Of a stretch of 64,000 bases of DNA, positions 53,943 to 63,188 are shown piece by piece (position 1 is the stretch's first letter; each line of letters begins with the position of its first letter). The notes under the pieces were generated by a model. The model was given only the letters and a program-made list of their open reading frames with translations, was not told the origin of the DNA and ran no database searches. Source of the DNA: Solibacillus daqui. Lineage in GTDB: Bacteria; Bacillota; Bacilli; Bacillales_A; Planococcaceae. The DNA lies in the NCBI RefSeq assembly GCF_028747805.1, contig NZ_CP114887.1, forward strand, positions 1,729,501-1,793,500, written 5' to 3'. The position numbers and the translations under genes were made by a program.

Positions 53943-54149
53943 TTAATCCGATTTAACTCGATAAAAACCTCTGCAAAAAATGGAGTTTTTCGGTTTAATT
54001 TGAACAGGTTGATTAAAATCCATTTTTAACGTTTTTATTAAATAAACCCATACAAAAATAGTCAACCCGACTGAAAACGTTATGACAACAACACTTTCAG
54101 TCGGGTTTATAAATGCATGTATGCCTAGTAAGTTATTTTGTACATGCAT
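53943..54149 (-). CDS. Possible small one-TM protein
   Basis: A 68-aa ORF overlaps the methyltransferase gene by 17 bp. One hydrophobic helix (VVVITFSVGLTIFVWVYLI) is present. There is no clear ribosome site. A perfect inverted repeat (54064-54107) lies inside it, which may instead be a terminator for the methyltransferase. Weak call. Confidence 0.25.
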   Translation of the reverse strand: MHVQNNLLGIHAFINPTESVVVITFSVGLTIFVWVYLIKTLKMDFNQPVQIKPKNSIFCRGFYRVKSD

Positions 54150-54840
54150 AAACCCGATAGCTAATAATTCCTTGATAGTTAAGCATGATTTCTAAATGCT
54201 TTTTCATGACGTCGTAAAGCGCCGGGTCAATATCATTAGAATAATGAAAATCGGGTTCGGATTCTATTGTAGTGCGATTTTGGATTTGAATATTTTCAAA
54301 GCCAGCCTGTATTAATAATGCCTCCCAATCGCTTTCCATAAGAAGCGAGTCAAAGCCATAAAATTGCATGATTTCGAGTTCGTCAGCAGGAGCTAATCGT
54401 TCATTCATTGTTTGTTCAATGGCAATGAAGCGACCGCCATCTTTTAGTACCCGATAGATTTCACTTAATGCCTTTGGTTTATTAACAAATGAAAGCACCG
54501 ATTCAGTAAGAATAAAATCAAAATGACTATCCAGTAAAGATGTATTTTCGATTGAGCCTTCAATGAATTCTACATGTAATTCATTGTTTTTCATTCTATA
54601 TTTCGCCTTTTCTAACATCGTTGGGTTAATGTCGAGCGCAGTAACTTTTGCACGGAATGTCTGGGTTAAGTATGCGGCCGTTTGACCCGTACCACAGCCG
54701 ACATCTAAAACGTGACACGAATCATTAATATGTTCGTGTTTAAAAATTTCTTTTGTAAGATTAATTCCACCAGGATGTGCACCACCAATACCAAGAACGG
54801 ACAGGAGTTCTAAATACTTGGAGTTTTGTATTTGTATCAC
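54133..54840 (-). CDS. Class I SAM-dependent methyltransferase
   Basis: This 235-aa protein has motif I VLDVGCGTGQTAAYL (about residues 40-54), VTALDINPTMLEKAK, FDFILTESVLSFV and EIYRVLKDGGRFIAIEQ. It resembles UbiE/Coq5-like small-molecule methyltransferases; acceptor unknown. It stands alone. Confidence 0.8.
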   Translation of the reverse strand: MIQIQNSKYLELLSVLGIGGAHPGGINLTKEIFKHEHINDSCHVLDVGCGTGQTAAYLTQTFRAKVTALDINPTMLEKAKYRMKNNELHVEFIEGSIENTSLLDSHFDFILTESVLSFVNKPKALSEIYRVLKDGGRFIAIEQTMNERLAPADELEIMQFYGFDSLLMESDWEALLIQAGFENIQIQNRTTIESEPDFHYSNDIDPALYDVMKKHLEIMLNYQGIISYRVYACTK

Positions 54841-55045
54841 CTTCTTTATATTTTAATAGGGAAATAACATTCACACGGTATGCTAGAATCACTGTTGAAA
54901 ATGTAAGCGTACAAGGAAAATTGTTCATTCTCGAATGCAGCTAACATAATGCAAATATTTCTTTGTATCATATGAATTAAAAAAACGATGGTTCTTACAT
55001 GAGAATTTAAGCGGGTATTTCTAAAAGGACCTTATGTTTTTTTAT

Positions 55046-55612
55046 TTAATCTTTATATTGATAGCACGTTTCAAAGCTATTACGTAATAACAAACTTTGG
55101 CAAGCTAAACCGTTCTCATGATATATTTCGCGTTCAATATTTAACTGTATACTTCGATTTGAATCCGTATATGTTTGGTCCTCATTGTTAATAAACAAAG
55201 AGGTTTCATCTATCCACTGTAGTGTTACTTGATTTTTCGCATCCGCGTAATATACGATTTTTGTCGTTTGCTTTTCGTTATCCGTCACTTCCACCCAAAC
55301 GTTCACACCACCTAAAACCCCACCATACGGCTCATAGTAGACCTGTGCGGCATAGTTTTCCGATGGAGATAATACCGGCCCCGCTCCGATTTGCATATGC
55401 TCTTTACCGATGAGTGCAAACGTAAAGAAATATTGAATGTACACAAAAATCGCTAACAATACAAGAAATCCCGTAGAAGTTATGAGAGCAAGCTTTTTAG
55501 GGAAAGTTATTTTTCTAAAAAAGTACCGAATACATTGAATCACTAAAATAAATAACAAAATTGCAGTAATTAAAAATAGAAGCAATGCGATTGTGCGAAT
55601 GCCAAGATTCAT
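55046..55612 (-). CDS. Membrane protein, DUF5412-like
   Basis: This 188-aa protein has two N-terminal TMs (about 7-27 and 41-62). The extracytoplasmic domain contains LSPSENYAAQVYYEPYGGVLGGVNVWVEV, which I associate with DUF5412. The start at 55612 follows GGAGG; the longer ORF to 55654 is not supported. Role unknown. Confidence 0.55.
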   Translation of the reverse strand: MNLGIRTIALLLFLITAILLFILVIQCIRYFFRKITFPKKLALITSTGFLVLLAIFVYIQYFFTFALIGKEHMQIGAGPVLSPSENYAAQVYYEPYGGVLGGVNVWVEVTDNEKQTTKIVYYADAKNQVTLQWIDETSLFINNEDQTYTDSNRSIQLNIEREIYHENGLACQSLLLRNSFETCYQYKD

Positions 55613-55731
55613 GGAATACCTCCAGCCTTTTTTAGTTACAACGACGAGATGCAAGGAATTGTTTCCGGTAATGGTATTATTCGGTTGTTTTTATTTGGTA
55701 ATTAATTGACAATATAAATAGAGGTGATTCT

Positions 55732-56247
55732 ATGAAGAAATTCATGTTTACATCATTAATTGCGCTGCTGCTTGTAGGCTGCTCGCAAAAAGAAAAAACT
55801 TTGGACGATGAACTGCAATTGGAGCTTCAACATTTGAATGAAGAAGAAGTAAAATTGTTAATACATAGGAATGGCAATTTTACAAAGGAAGAAATCGAAC
55901 AATATTACGCGGTTGTGGTGTTTGATTATCGTGTTCGAAATGGCAATAAGTTTCGTAAGCTAGTGGTTCAACATGATTTCGACTGGGATATCTTGAGGGA
56001 TCAGGTCAAGTTGGACTATGGGAAGAAGTATATGAATGGGAATGGACGCGGGTAGAATTTTAGAAATGGTAGCTTTGAACACGATTCAGATCGTTTTATT
56101 TTTTACGCAAAGGATTTCACAGCCGAGCAGTTACAGAACATTTTTGAAACCTATAAACTAAACATTTCATGGATCGATTCAGAAGGACGTTTCAAAGAGC
56201 AAACCATTTTTGCTGGCCAATATTTTCAGGATAAACGAGGAGAATAA
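55732..56247 (+). pseudogene. Lipoprotein gene interrupted by an in-frame TAG
   Basis: Signal with lipobox LLVGC. The frame is open to TAG at 56053-56055 (107 aa) and then continues in the same frame as NFRNGSFEHDSDRFIFYAKDFTAEQ... to TAA at 56247. Restored length is about 171 aa. Removal of one stop gives a continuous protein, so either the gene is freshly broken or the first 107 aa are still made. Family not recognised. Confidence 0.6.
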
Positions 56248-56251
56248 AAAT

Positions 56252-56731
56252 ATGACATTATACACCGTATTCGTGGCAGACAAACAATTGAATGAAGTGG
56301 ATTATACAGGTATTGACTATATTTCTGTAAGTGAATTGAAAAAAATGTATCCGATTTCTGAGCAATTTCCAGAGCAGCCATGGCACTCGATGGATGATGA
56401 CGCGCAAATATTACATGCGCCAGATGAAGGGGCATTTGCCAAGCTACATGTTTACGAGTGGGGAAATCCGCCCTATGATTTAATAAATTATAATGACAAA
56501 CCTTTCATCTATGGCGTCGATGGTAATTGGAATGAGGAATTTGTAAACGACTTATTGAACTATATTAAGAAACAGCTTTCCCCCGATCAAATTGTCCAGT
56601 TACTGCGCTTTTGGGCGGATGAAATCCCTCGACCAATTCTAAAAAAACGTACAATATCGATACAAGAAATTGAATTAACACAACTACATAATATCGCGCA
56701 AGAGCAATATATACGCGTTTCATTCGTGTAA
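56252..56731 (+). CDS. Protein of unknown function
   Basis: This 159-aa soluble acidic protein starts at the ATG at 56252, after GAGGAG. Features are HSMDDDAQILHAPDEGAFAKLHVYEW and a C-terminal helix region. No family recognised. It starts 4 nt after the end of the interrupted lipoprotein gene, so it was probably co-transcribed with it. Confidence 0.55.
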   Translation: MTLYTVFVADKQLNEVDYTGIDYISVSELKKMYPISEQFPEQPWHSMDDDAQILHAPDEGAFAKLHVYEWGNPPYDLINYNDKPFIYGVDGNWNEEFVNDLLNYIKKQLSPDQIVQLLRFWADEIPRPILKKRTISIQEIELTQLHNIAQEQYIRVSFV

Positions 56732-56782
56732 ATGAAACCTTATGTATGAAAATCCGTTTCCATTTCAAAGGAGCGTGTAGGT

Positions 56783-57277
56783 GTGAAAAAAGTGCTTATT
56801 TTCGGCAGTATAGGTGTGCTGCTCTATTTACTTTTAAGACCGTCGTTTGAGCCAACAATGCTTGAAATCGCGCAACGTTATGAGGAAAGATGGGGCATTG
56901 AATTGCCAGAGCCACAACGTTTTGAACAAGTTTGGGAGACAAAATATGCATCACATGGGGACGGCGAATGGTATTCAATCATGCATTTTGAACAGGAACT
57001 TCTTACTCCAAGTGATGCGGATTTGATTAAGATAACAGAAAAAAATGATACGATTATTTCGGGCAAGGTCAGTCGTTTTATAACCGATACCATTAATACA
57101 CATTTAGGAGATACAGAAACACAAACAGCAATTCGTGAAGCATTTGACAAACACCCTATTGAATATTCGATCGGTGATTATTATTTTCATAAAGCTGAAA
57201 ATTACGGTCAAGATTATGTAATTGGCGTGTATAGAAAGTCGCAGAGAAAAATCTACTTGCTGGAATGGCATCAGTAA
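56783..57277 (+). CDS. Exported or membrane-anchored protein of unknown function
   Basis: This 164-aa protein starts with GTG after GGAGCG. N-terminal hydrophobic segment VLIFGSIGVLLYLLL. The rest is soluble, with RYEERWGIELPEPQRFEQVW. No family recognised. Part of a run of small genes from 55732 to 58494. Confidence 0.55.
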   Translation: MKKVLIFGSIGVLLYLLLRPSFEPTMLEIAQRYEERWGIELPEPQRFEQVWETKYASHGDGEWYSIMHFEQELLTPSDADLIKITEKNDTIISGKVSRFITDTINTHLGDTETQTAIREAFDKHPIEYSIGDYYFHKAENYGQDYVIGVYRKSQRKIYLLEWHQ

Positions 57278-57298
57278 TGGAAATGAGAAGGAGCAGTT

Positions 57299-58141
57299 AT
57301 GAAACATATAATTTTCGGTGAATCAGCAGCTTGTTCTTTAAAGTTTGCATTAAAAAAGGAAACAGCCCAAATCATTGCGTTCCCTGACTATTTAGGGGAG
57401 GGTCCAATTCAAGAGCTATTAACAAAAGAAGGATTGAAACAGCGGTCATCTTGGCTCGAGCATGCTTTTCGAATGGATGGCTCACAGTGGGGAAATAGTT
57501 TTGAACAGGCAATAAAGCAACTAGAAAAGGTGACTGAAGATGATTCGGTGCTTGTTTGGGCGAGTGAGAATGCTGCCGAGCAGTTTGGGCTATGTCTTAT
57601 TTGTCATGTCTTACAGTTTAAAAATTGCCCAATTTATTTCTGTGATACCTATGAAAATATGCTGTATTTACACCCTCAGCATAATGTTCAGATGGAAATT
57701 CGTCATACAGGAGAGGTCAGTTCAGAGCAGTTTCGTCATATGCTCACGGAAAAGCTGTTTGAGCAGTTAGCACCAGAAGAGATAAGTGATTATGCTAAGC
57801 AGGCAGCGAAACTTATGCAGGGCAACTCGCTTCTTCGCACATGGCGCCGTGGTGAAATTTTAGAGGATGTCGAAACGCGTGACGATGCGCTGATTTTTCA
57901 TTATTTACAAGAGCTCCAGCAGGAATCCAATGAAGAATATATTCGAGCACCACGCATCATCGGTCATGTGCTAGGCTTTAGTGTGCACGACATTCATGAT
58001 ACATGGATTGAATATCGTTTGCTTGCACTCATTGGGGAGGGCAAAGTGGCATATCGCGGAGATTTACGGACAATGCGGACGTATGAAGTGAAATACTATG
58101 ATAGGGTGAATGAAAGTGTTTGGCTAGGGGCAAAATTATGA
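57299..58141 (+). CDS. DUF1835/DUF3658 domain protein
   Basis: This 280-aa protein has N-terminal HIIFGESAACSLKFALKK...VIAFPDYLGEGPI-type strands with a WLEHAFRM helix, and C-terminal ILEDVETRDDALIFHYLQ...PRIIGHVLGFSVHDIHDTWIEYRLLALIGEGKV. This is the two-domain pattern of DUF1835 proteins common in Bacillus; function unknown. It overlaps the next gene by 4 bp. Confidence 0.65.
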   Translation: MKHIIFGESAACSLKFALKKETAQIIAFPDYLGEGPIQELLTKEGLKQRSSWLEHAFRMDGSQWGNSFEQAIKQLEKVTEDDSVLVWASENAAEQFGLCLICHVLQFKNCPIYFCDTYENMLYLHPQHNVQMEIRHTGEVSSEQFRHMLTEKLFEQLAPEEISDYAKQAAKLMQGNSLLRTWRRGEILEDVETRDDALIFHYLQELQQESNEEYIRAPRIIGHVLGFSVHDIHDTWIEYRLLALIGEGKVAYRGDLRTMRTYEVKYYDRVNESVWLGAKL

Positions 58142-58494
58142 AAAAAAATATACCTCTTATTTTAGTTGTTTCCCTATTATGCGGACTTTTATATTGGGCA
58201 CTCACTGCGCAACAATACACAGTGTCAAAAGGAAAACTGATTGATTTACTTGAACAAGGTGAAACGGTCATTGATTTAACCAAAGTCACGAATTTCGAAT
58301 GGACACAAGTTGATGCATTCGGTCCATATACGACAACGGAGATGATGGAAGAAGCATTGGGAATTTCGATTGGCTTTGGTGGTGGAGAAGTACTGGAGTC
58401 GAACTTTAAAATTGTCTTTGCCAATGATGAAAAAAAGCTAAGCTCCATCACATTAAGTAGGGAATACGGTGATTATTCAGTGAAGGATAATTGA
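58138..58494 (+). CDS. Membrane-anchored protein of unknown function
   Basis: This 118-aa protein has N-terminal anchor IPLILVVSLLCGLLYWAL. The mature domain has LIDLLEQGETVIDLTKVTNFEW and a strand-rich end. The ATG at 58138 overlaps the DUF1835 stop (ATGA), with AGGGG upstream. Translationally coupled. No family recognised. Confidence 0.55.
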   Translation: MKKNIPLILVVSLLCGLLYWALTAQQYTVSKGKLIDLLEQGETVIDLTKVTNFEWTQVDAFGPYTTTEMMEEALGISIGFGGGEVLESNFKIVFANDEKKLSSITLSREYGDYSVKDN

Positions 58495-58531
58495 TATTTG
58501 GTGGTGGAGAAAAATAGTGCTGCATCGCAAT

Positions 58532-58559
58532 AACCTCACGTAAAAAATAACGTGAGGTT
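58532..58559. terminator. Hairpin between convergent genes
   Basis: AACCTCACGT (58532-58541) and ACGTGAGGTT (58550-58559) form a perfect 10-bp stem without a strong T-run. It probably acts as a terminator for one or both flanking genes. Confidence 0.5.
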
Positions 58560-58564
58560 AGCAT

Positions 58565-59845
58565 TCATTCAATAATTTGATATTTTGTTTTCGGCCCATA
58601 TCCGATACGTTCAATTTGATTGGCTAGAATTAGCTTATCTATAATTTTACGCACAGTTGTCTTACTTTTATTTAAAAAGGTTTCGAGCTCTTTTGCTGAA
58701 AATTCAGGGTGATGGGTTAACCAAGTAGTTAAATGTTCATCTTCCATTGGTGCTGTTAGAAATGGTTTTTTAGGTAATGTCACAACGAAGGCATTCGGTC
58801 CGATTCGCCATGCAGGTGACACGGTGCTATCTTTGTAGCTTTCAACCATACATTGTAAACCTGTGCCGTACCTTTCAATCCATTTTAAACGGTAAAAAAC
58901 ATTCGCTAACTTTGCATTGCGGCTTTGTGAAATCCCCAGATCAATATCCTCGACCGTCAAACCGTTTACCAAACCACCAACAGAAATAATTTCAATTTCG
59001 TTTTGGAAAAGGTGAACGAGGATACTTCCACTATAGCTATAATCACGGTGTGTAACTGCATTGACTAACGCTTCACGTAAAGCATAAGAAGGGAAGATTT
59101 CATGTTCTTCGCTTTGTAAACCTTCAAGATGAGCGGATTTTTCATTATCGAAATTCAAATATTTTAAAGCTTGATCAACTTGGGTTAAAATGGATCCGCT
59201 AAACTCTTTGCGATTTTGAACTTCGAGTTTATCATTATCTAAAAAACGTGCGCATTTAATGGTATGTTCACATTGGTCGGAAATAAGTAAGGCTAAATTT
59301 GTAAAATAGCCGTCCTCTGTTAGCAAGCCAAGCTTTCGTTGCTGCTTCGCTGCAAACTTTATTCCCTGTTTTTCGAATACTTCTAAAGCATCATGGAACG
59401 TTAAGTCCTGTTGTATACTTGGCATTGTTTCGAAGTTTGTGCTATCTGTTTCGAGAATCATCTGACGGATATTTTCTTCAGAAGCCTTTATAACAGAAGT
59501 TCCCTCGCGAACAAATACGCCTGATGGGTTCATTCCTTTATTCTTCAAATAATAAGGACGTCCTGTACCACGTGACACGGAAATTTTTATGATTTCTTTT
59601 TCGTCAATTGTTTCAAGTTCTATAAAGGTGTGTACTGAAATGTCCGGTTGAACGCAGTCACGTAGCATATTAGAAACAGACTTTGATACTTTCTTGGCAT
59701 TTTTTAAACCTAATACGGAGCCGTCATTGTCAATACCAATATATAACTCGCCTCCTAGAGTATTAGCAAATGCAATAACTTCCCGTTTTACATCCTTCGT
59801 TAATTTACGTTTAAATTCTACAGTCGGAGATTCTTGTTTATCCAT
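58565..59845 (-). CDS. AlbA_2/Schlafen-type putative transcriptional regulator
   Basis: This 426-aa protein has an N-terminal AlbA_2 domain (ESPTVEFKRKLTKDVKREVIAFANTLGGELYIGIDNDGSVLG), a HATPase_c_4-like middle (FPSYALREALVNAVTHRDYSYSG, FYRLKWIERYGTGLQ) and a C-terminal winged helix (FSAKELETFLNKSKTTVRKIIDKL). These RecG-like regulators are widespread, and some associate with defence loci. GAGGTG lies 6 nt before the ATG at 59845. No partner gene is evident. Confidence 0.7.
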   Translation of the reverse strand: MDKQESPTVEFKRKLTKDVKREVIAFANTLGGELYIGIDNDGSVLGLKNAKKVSKSVSNMLRDCVQPDISVHTFIELETIDEKEIIKISVSRGTGRPYYLKNKGMNPSGVFVREGTSVIKASEENIRQMILETDSTNFETMPSIQQDLTFHDALEVFEKQGIKFAAKQQRKLGLLTEDGYFTNLALLISDQCEHTIKCARFLDNDKLEVQNRKEFSGSILTQVDQALKYLNFDNEKSAHLEGLQSEEHEIFPSYALREALVNAVTHRDYSYSGSILVHLFQNEIEIISVGGLVNGLTVEDIDLGISQSRNAKLANVFYRLKWIERYGTGLQCMVESYKDSTVSPAWRIGPNAFVVTLPKKPFLTAPMEDEHLTTWLTHHPEFSAKELETFLNKSKTTVRKIIDKLILANQIERIGYGPKTKYQIIE

Positions 59846-59967
59846 AATTATCACCTCTACCGATTATTTATTTGTAATCAATAGGAATCGATTATAATCG
59901 ATTAACCAATTCACAGCATCCTTATTAAATATATGTTTAACAACCTGATAAAATATCTCCACAACAC

Positions 59968-59992
59968 AAAAAAGCGAGAGAAAATCTCACTT
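59968..59992 (-). terminator. Terminator after the 32-aa ORF
   Basis: On the minus strand AAGTGAGA-TTTTC-TCTCGCTT (one G-U pair) runs into TTTT. The ORF's stop codon lies within the stem. Confidence 0.65.
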
Positions 59993-60085
59993 TTGCTCTA
60001 GCATTTCAATAAACGCTATTAATATATCAGTATTGATGACTGAAACATCCTGCAGTAAATCAAAGCTTCTTCCAATTATTGTCAA
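59987..60085 (-). CDS. 32-aa ORF coupled to the P-loop kinase gene
   Basis: TTG at 60085 overlaps the upstream gene's TGA, with AAGGA 6 nt before it. The peptide begins MTIIGRSFDLLQDVSV and ends EMLEQK, predicted amphipathic helix. It sits between a normal ribosome site and a terminator, so it is probably translated. No known relative. Confidence 0.5.
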   Translation of the reverse strand: MTIIGRSFDLLQDVSVINTDILIAFIEMLEQK

Positions 60086-60642
60086 ATGCCATCCTTCTTT
60101 TGTATAATCATTTCGATTTTACTTAATAACTGCTGCGCCGTAGTCTGTTCATCAACTGTCATAACATAATCGACCTCATCGCAAGTGGGGGAATCGATTT
60201 GTGGAAGCTGACTTTCTAGCAATTCCTCATATGTATAAGTTGAGTCGCGAAATAGTTTTGTGTCACGCAATGTGTTGTCAATTCGGGTTTGTAACACTTC
60301 TCGTGCAAAATCAAAGTGAATGTACACGCGAACAAATTGCTCAGCAGGGAAGAAGCGTGCCAATAGCTGCTGGCGCGGGGCTTTATGGATATTGCTATTA
60401 CATAAAATTAAATTGTAACTAGTTTCTGCAATGGCATAGTGCAATAATGTTTCAGATAGAAGAAATTTCAGAGTATTCGGCCCGTTTTGTGGTACGAGCT
60501 TTTCATAATGTGCATTTAAAAATTCCGCCTGATTATCTTGATCGAGCACGACAAAATTCACGAGCGCCTGTTCAAGTTGCCGAGCAAGCGTCGTTTTTCC
60601 ACTATGCGTAGGGCCAATAGTAAGAATCACTATTCGTTTCAT
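60082..60642 (-). CDS. P-loop kinase-like ATPase (AAA_33)
   Basis: This 186-aa protein has Walker A IGPTHSGKTTLAR and a VVLDQDN acidic segment. The LID-like region RVYIHFDFAREVLQTRIDNTLRDTK fits small-molecule or nucleotide kinases of the zeta-toxin/AAA_33 type. Substrate unknown. The start at 60642 follows AAGGA; the ATG at 60651 is too close to it. Confidence 0.7.
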   Translation of the reverse strand: MKRIVILTIGPTHSGKTTLARQLEQALVNFVVLDQDNQAEFLNAHYEKLVPQNGPNTLKFLLSETLLHYAIAETSYNLILCNSNIHKAPRQQLLARFFPAEQFVRVYIHFDFAREVLQTRIDNTLRDTKLFRDSTYTYEELLESQLPQIDSPTCDEVDYVMTVDEQTTAQQLLSKIEMIIQKKDGI

Positions 60643-60810
60643 CACATTCATCCTTCAATGTTGTTTTTATTTTCGATACATATCTACTACATAAATTCTG
60701 TAATCAAAATAAGCATATAAAATGATTGCGATTTTACATGCCTTTATTTATGAGATTTTGCGTATTAAATTCCTAAAGGCTGCTCCTTTACATGCTCCAA
60801 AACACCTTAT

Positions 60811-61896
60811 TTATTCCACCAGCCCCATACGAAAAGCAGTCGAAATGATTTGAGTTCGATTGTTCGCCTGCAATTTGTCCATTAATCGTTGCACATAATC
60901 ACGCACTGTAAATTCGCTTAAAAACAGAACATTCGCAATTTCTTTATTTTTATAGCCTTCAGCAAGCAAATACAAAATCGTATATTCCTTCTCGCTTAGC
61001 TGCATACGGTGATTCAAGTGATTGCGCAGTTGCTTACGGGCTAAATACATACCAAGACGCTTGCCTGCTTGTTCAAGTAAAAACAATTTTTCATTGTCAC
61101 AATCAAATGTTTCTCCCATTTGGTCAAATGATATCCAACCAAATAACTGCTGTTCATATTCAATCGGAATAAATATGACGGAAGAAAGCCCAAACAAATC
61201 AATTGCTACTTGTTGTACATATGGCGCAGGATCTTTAAGGAAAATGGGTTTTTTTAACGTAAAAACCGGCTCGATTTCGATATTACCTTGCATACGTTGT
61301 ACTTTAGGTAATTCAGTACCAATGACACCTGAAAACTCATTGAGCCAAGGATTATAACTATAAAAAATACAGCGCTTAAATTGAAAAATTTCCTCGGCCT
61401 TTACTAAAAGTAGCGGTAAATCCTCCGTACCATTAAGCTGAATCAATTCAATACTAAATGCATCAAGTTGCTTTAATGAAGCCTTCGTCAATTCAAGGGT
61501 AGCTATAGGCTTTTCAAGTAATTGCATAAAAGAACGCATACTTTGGTTCATAACTTCTTCATGCGTTGCTAAAATCGCTTCTTTATTGGAATGGTCGATT
61601 GAATCTAATACTGTACGCAAAACATGCTCAATTGCTATGGGGAAATAGTTTGATTTATCAACAGGCAAGCCGTGCTGATGAACGCGCACCCAATATTGGA
61701 GTGCTTCCAAATTGACTTGCTGCTGCTTCATTTGATTTGCTAAAAATTGCAAAAATGAAATTGAAATGAGATGAAATTGACGCTTCTCAATTGCGGTCAA
61801 ATCGGGAATACTCTCAATGTACGCTGTCGCTTCATTTTGCAGGTCACTTCGATACATCTTTAAGAATAACAAATACGGAAATTGTTCGCTTGTCAT
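60811..61896 (-). CDS. LuxR-family regulator with GAF-like domain
   Basis: This 361-aa protein has a helical N-terminal half. A GAF-like middle (LPLLLVKAEEIFQFKRCIFYSYNPWLNEFSG... FIPIEYEQQLFGWISFDQMG) is followed by a C-terminal HTH (LSEKEYTILYLLAEGYKNKEIANVLFLSEFTVRDYVQRLMDKL). It is divergent from the 3-hydroxyacyl-CoA dehydrogenase gene and may control it. TAGGTG precedes the ATG. Confidence 0.72.
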   Translation of the reverse strand: MTSEQFPYLLFLKMYRSDLQNEATAYIESIPDLTAIEKRQFHLISISFLQFLANQMKQQQVNLEALQYWVRVHQHGLPVDKSNYFPIAIEHVLRTVLDSIDHSNKEAILATHEEVMNQSMRSFMQLLEKPIATLELTKASLKQLDAFSIELIQLNGTEDLPLLLVKAEEIFQFKRCIFYSYNPWLNEFSGVIGTELPKVQRMQGNIEIEPVFTLKKPIFLKDPAPYVQQVAIDLFGLSSVIFIPIEYEQQLFGWISFDQMGETFDCDNEKLFLLEQAGKRLGMYLARKQLRNHLNHRMQLSEKEYTILYLLAEGYKNKEIANVLFLSEFTVRDYVQRLMDKLQANNRTQIISTAFRMGLVE

Positions 61897-62026
61897 GATT
61901 TCACCTACATTTATATGTTTTTTGTTTATGAAATAACCTTAATATATATGTATCATATCACATGAAAGCGCTTTATCATAAAGGTATAAGTTATATCATT
62001 AAAATTCTTTCAAAGGAGAGATTCTT

Positions 62027-62920
62027 ATGAATTTCAAAAACGTAACGATCGCTGGTAGCGGTGTATTAGGCAGCCAAATCGCATTCCAATCAGCATTTTT
62101 TGGTTTTAACGTAAATGTTTATGACATAAATGACGGTGCAATTGAAGCAGCAAAAACACGTATGGAGTCATTAAAGGCGACATATGGTGAGTATTTCAAC
62201 GATACAGAAAAAGCAGAAAAGGCATTTGCTAGCCTAACTTATTATACGGATTTAGCACAAGCAGTAAGAGACGCAGACATCATTGTTGAAGCGGTGCCAG
62301 AGCGTATCGAAATTAAACAAAACTTCTATGAAAATTTAGGTAAAGTTGCACCTGAAAAAACTGTATTTGCATCAAATTCATCCACATTATTACCAAGTCA
62401 ATTTGCACATTTTACAGGTAGACCTGAAAAATTCTTAGCATTACATTTTGCGAACTCCATTTGGCAAAACAACACAGCAGAAGTAATGGGTCACCCTGGT
62501 ACAGAAGAACAGTACGTGGAGCAAGTAGCAGACTTCGCGCGTGCGATTAACATGATTCCATTCGTACTAAAAAAAGAACAACCAGGCTACATCTTAAACA
62601 CATTATTAGTGCCATTTCTATCAGCAGCGATGGAGCTTTGGGTTAAAGATATTGCCGATCCACAAACGATTGACAAAAACTGGATGATTTCTACCGGCGC
62701 ACCACGCGGGCCATTCGCGATATATGATGTTGTTGGTATGGAAACACCGTACAACTTAAACTTAATGCGTGCTGAGATAGACCCAGCTGCAAAATTTGTT
62801 GCAGAAAAAATTAAGCGTGAAATGATTGACCAAGGGAAAATGGGGATTTCAACAGGAGAAGGCTTTTACAAGTATCCAAACCCAGCCTACATGGATCCTA
62901 ACTTCTTAAAATCAAATTAA
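62027..62920 (+). CDS. 3-hydroxyacyl-CoA dehydrogenase
   Basis: This 297-aa protein has Rossmann motif VTIAGSGVLGSQIAFQ, IIVEAVPERIEIKQNFYENLGKVAPEKTVFASNSSTLLPS, the catalytic His in ALHFANSIWQNNTAEVMGH, and a C-terminal domain with TGAPRGPFAIYDVVGMET. It reduces or oxidises 3-hydroxyacyl-CoA with NAD(H) in fatty-acid or butyrate-type metabolism. AAAGGAGAG precedes the ATG. It is monocistronic. Confidence 0.85.
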   Translation: MNFKNVTIAGSGVLGSQIAFQSAFFGFNVNVYDINDGAIEAAKTRMESLKATYGEYFNDTEKAEKAFASLTYYTDLAQAVRDADIIVEAVPERIEIKQNFYENLGKVAPEKTVFASNSSTLLPSQFAHFTGRPEKFLALHFANSIWQNNTAEVMGHPGTEEQYVEQVADFARAINMIPFVLKKEQPGYILNTLLVPFLSAAMELWVKDIADPQTIDKNWMISTGAPRGPFAIYDVVGMETPYNLNLMRAEIDPAAKFVAEKIKREMIDQGKMGISTGEGFYKYPNPAYMDPNFLKSN

Positions 62921-62930
62921 TTTTTTGTAC

Positions 62931-62962
62931 ATGCGCATCTTGCAAAAGGATGCGCGTTTTTT
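62931..62962 (+). terminator. Terminator after the dehydrogenase gene
   Basis: GCGCATC (62933-62939) pairs with GATGCGC (62949-62955), then GTTTTTTT. Confidence 0.8.
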
Positions 62963-63150
62963 TGTGCATAGAAATGTCTAAATTTTTTAGTGTAACCCTT
63001 TCGAATTTCGAAACTGCCTTCATTCGACCTCGAAATGTGTTTTCTCTTAACGAAAGAATACCAAAGCTAAGAGGGGCGCGTTAAAGAGAAGGAGCTATAA
63101 TCTAAAATTAGATATGGCCTATTAGTATAGTCTTTCACTATAAATCAAAA

Positions 63151-63182
63151 AACAGTCTATGTGTAATTTTACACATAAACTG
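63151..63182 (-). terminator. Terminator for the YhgE/Pip-type gene
   Basis: CAGT..ATGTGTAA pairs with TTACACAT..ACTG. On the minus strand it is followed by TTTTTT. Confidence 0.65.
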
Positions 63183-63188
63183 CATTTA

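Noticed and set aside
58565..60651. Defence island (AlbA/Schlafen-type protein next to a P-loop kinase)
   Set aside because: The two genes have separate terminators and no recognised defence effector is present.
62990..63070. Possible third copy of the 29096/35429 hairpin repeat (CTCGAAATGTGTTTTCT near 63030)
   Set aside because: Only one short block matches; the leading TAGTGGATAAGA and middle TTTGCGCTATT blocks are missing.
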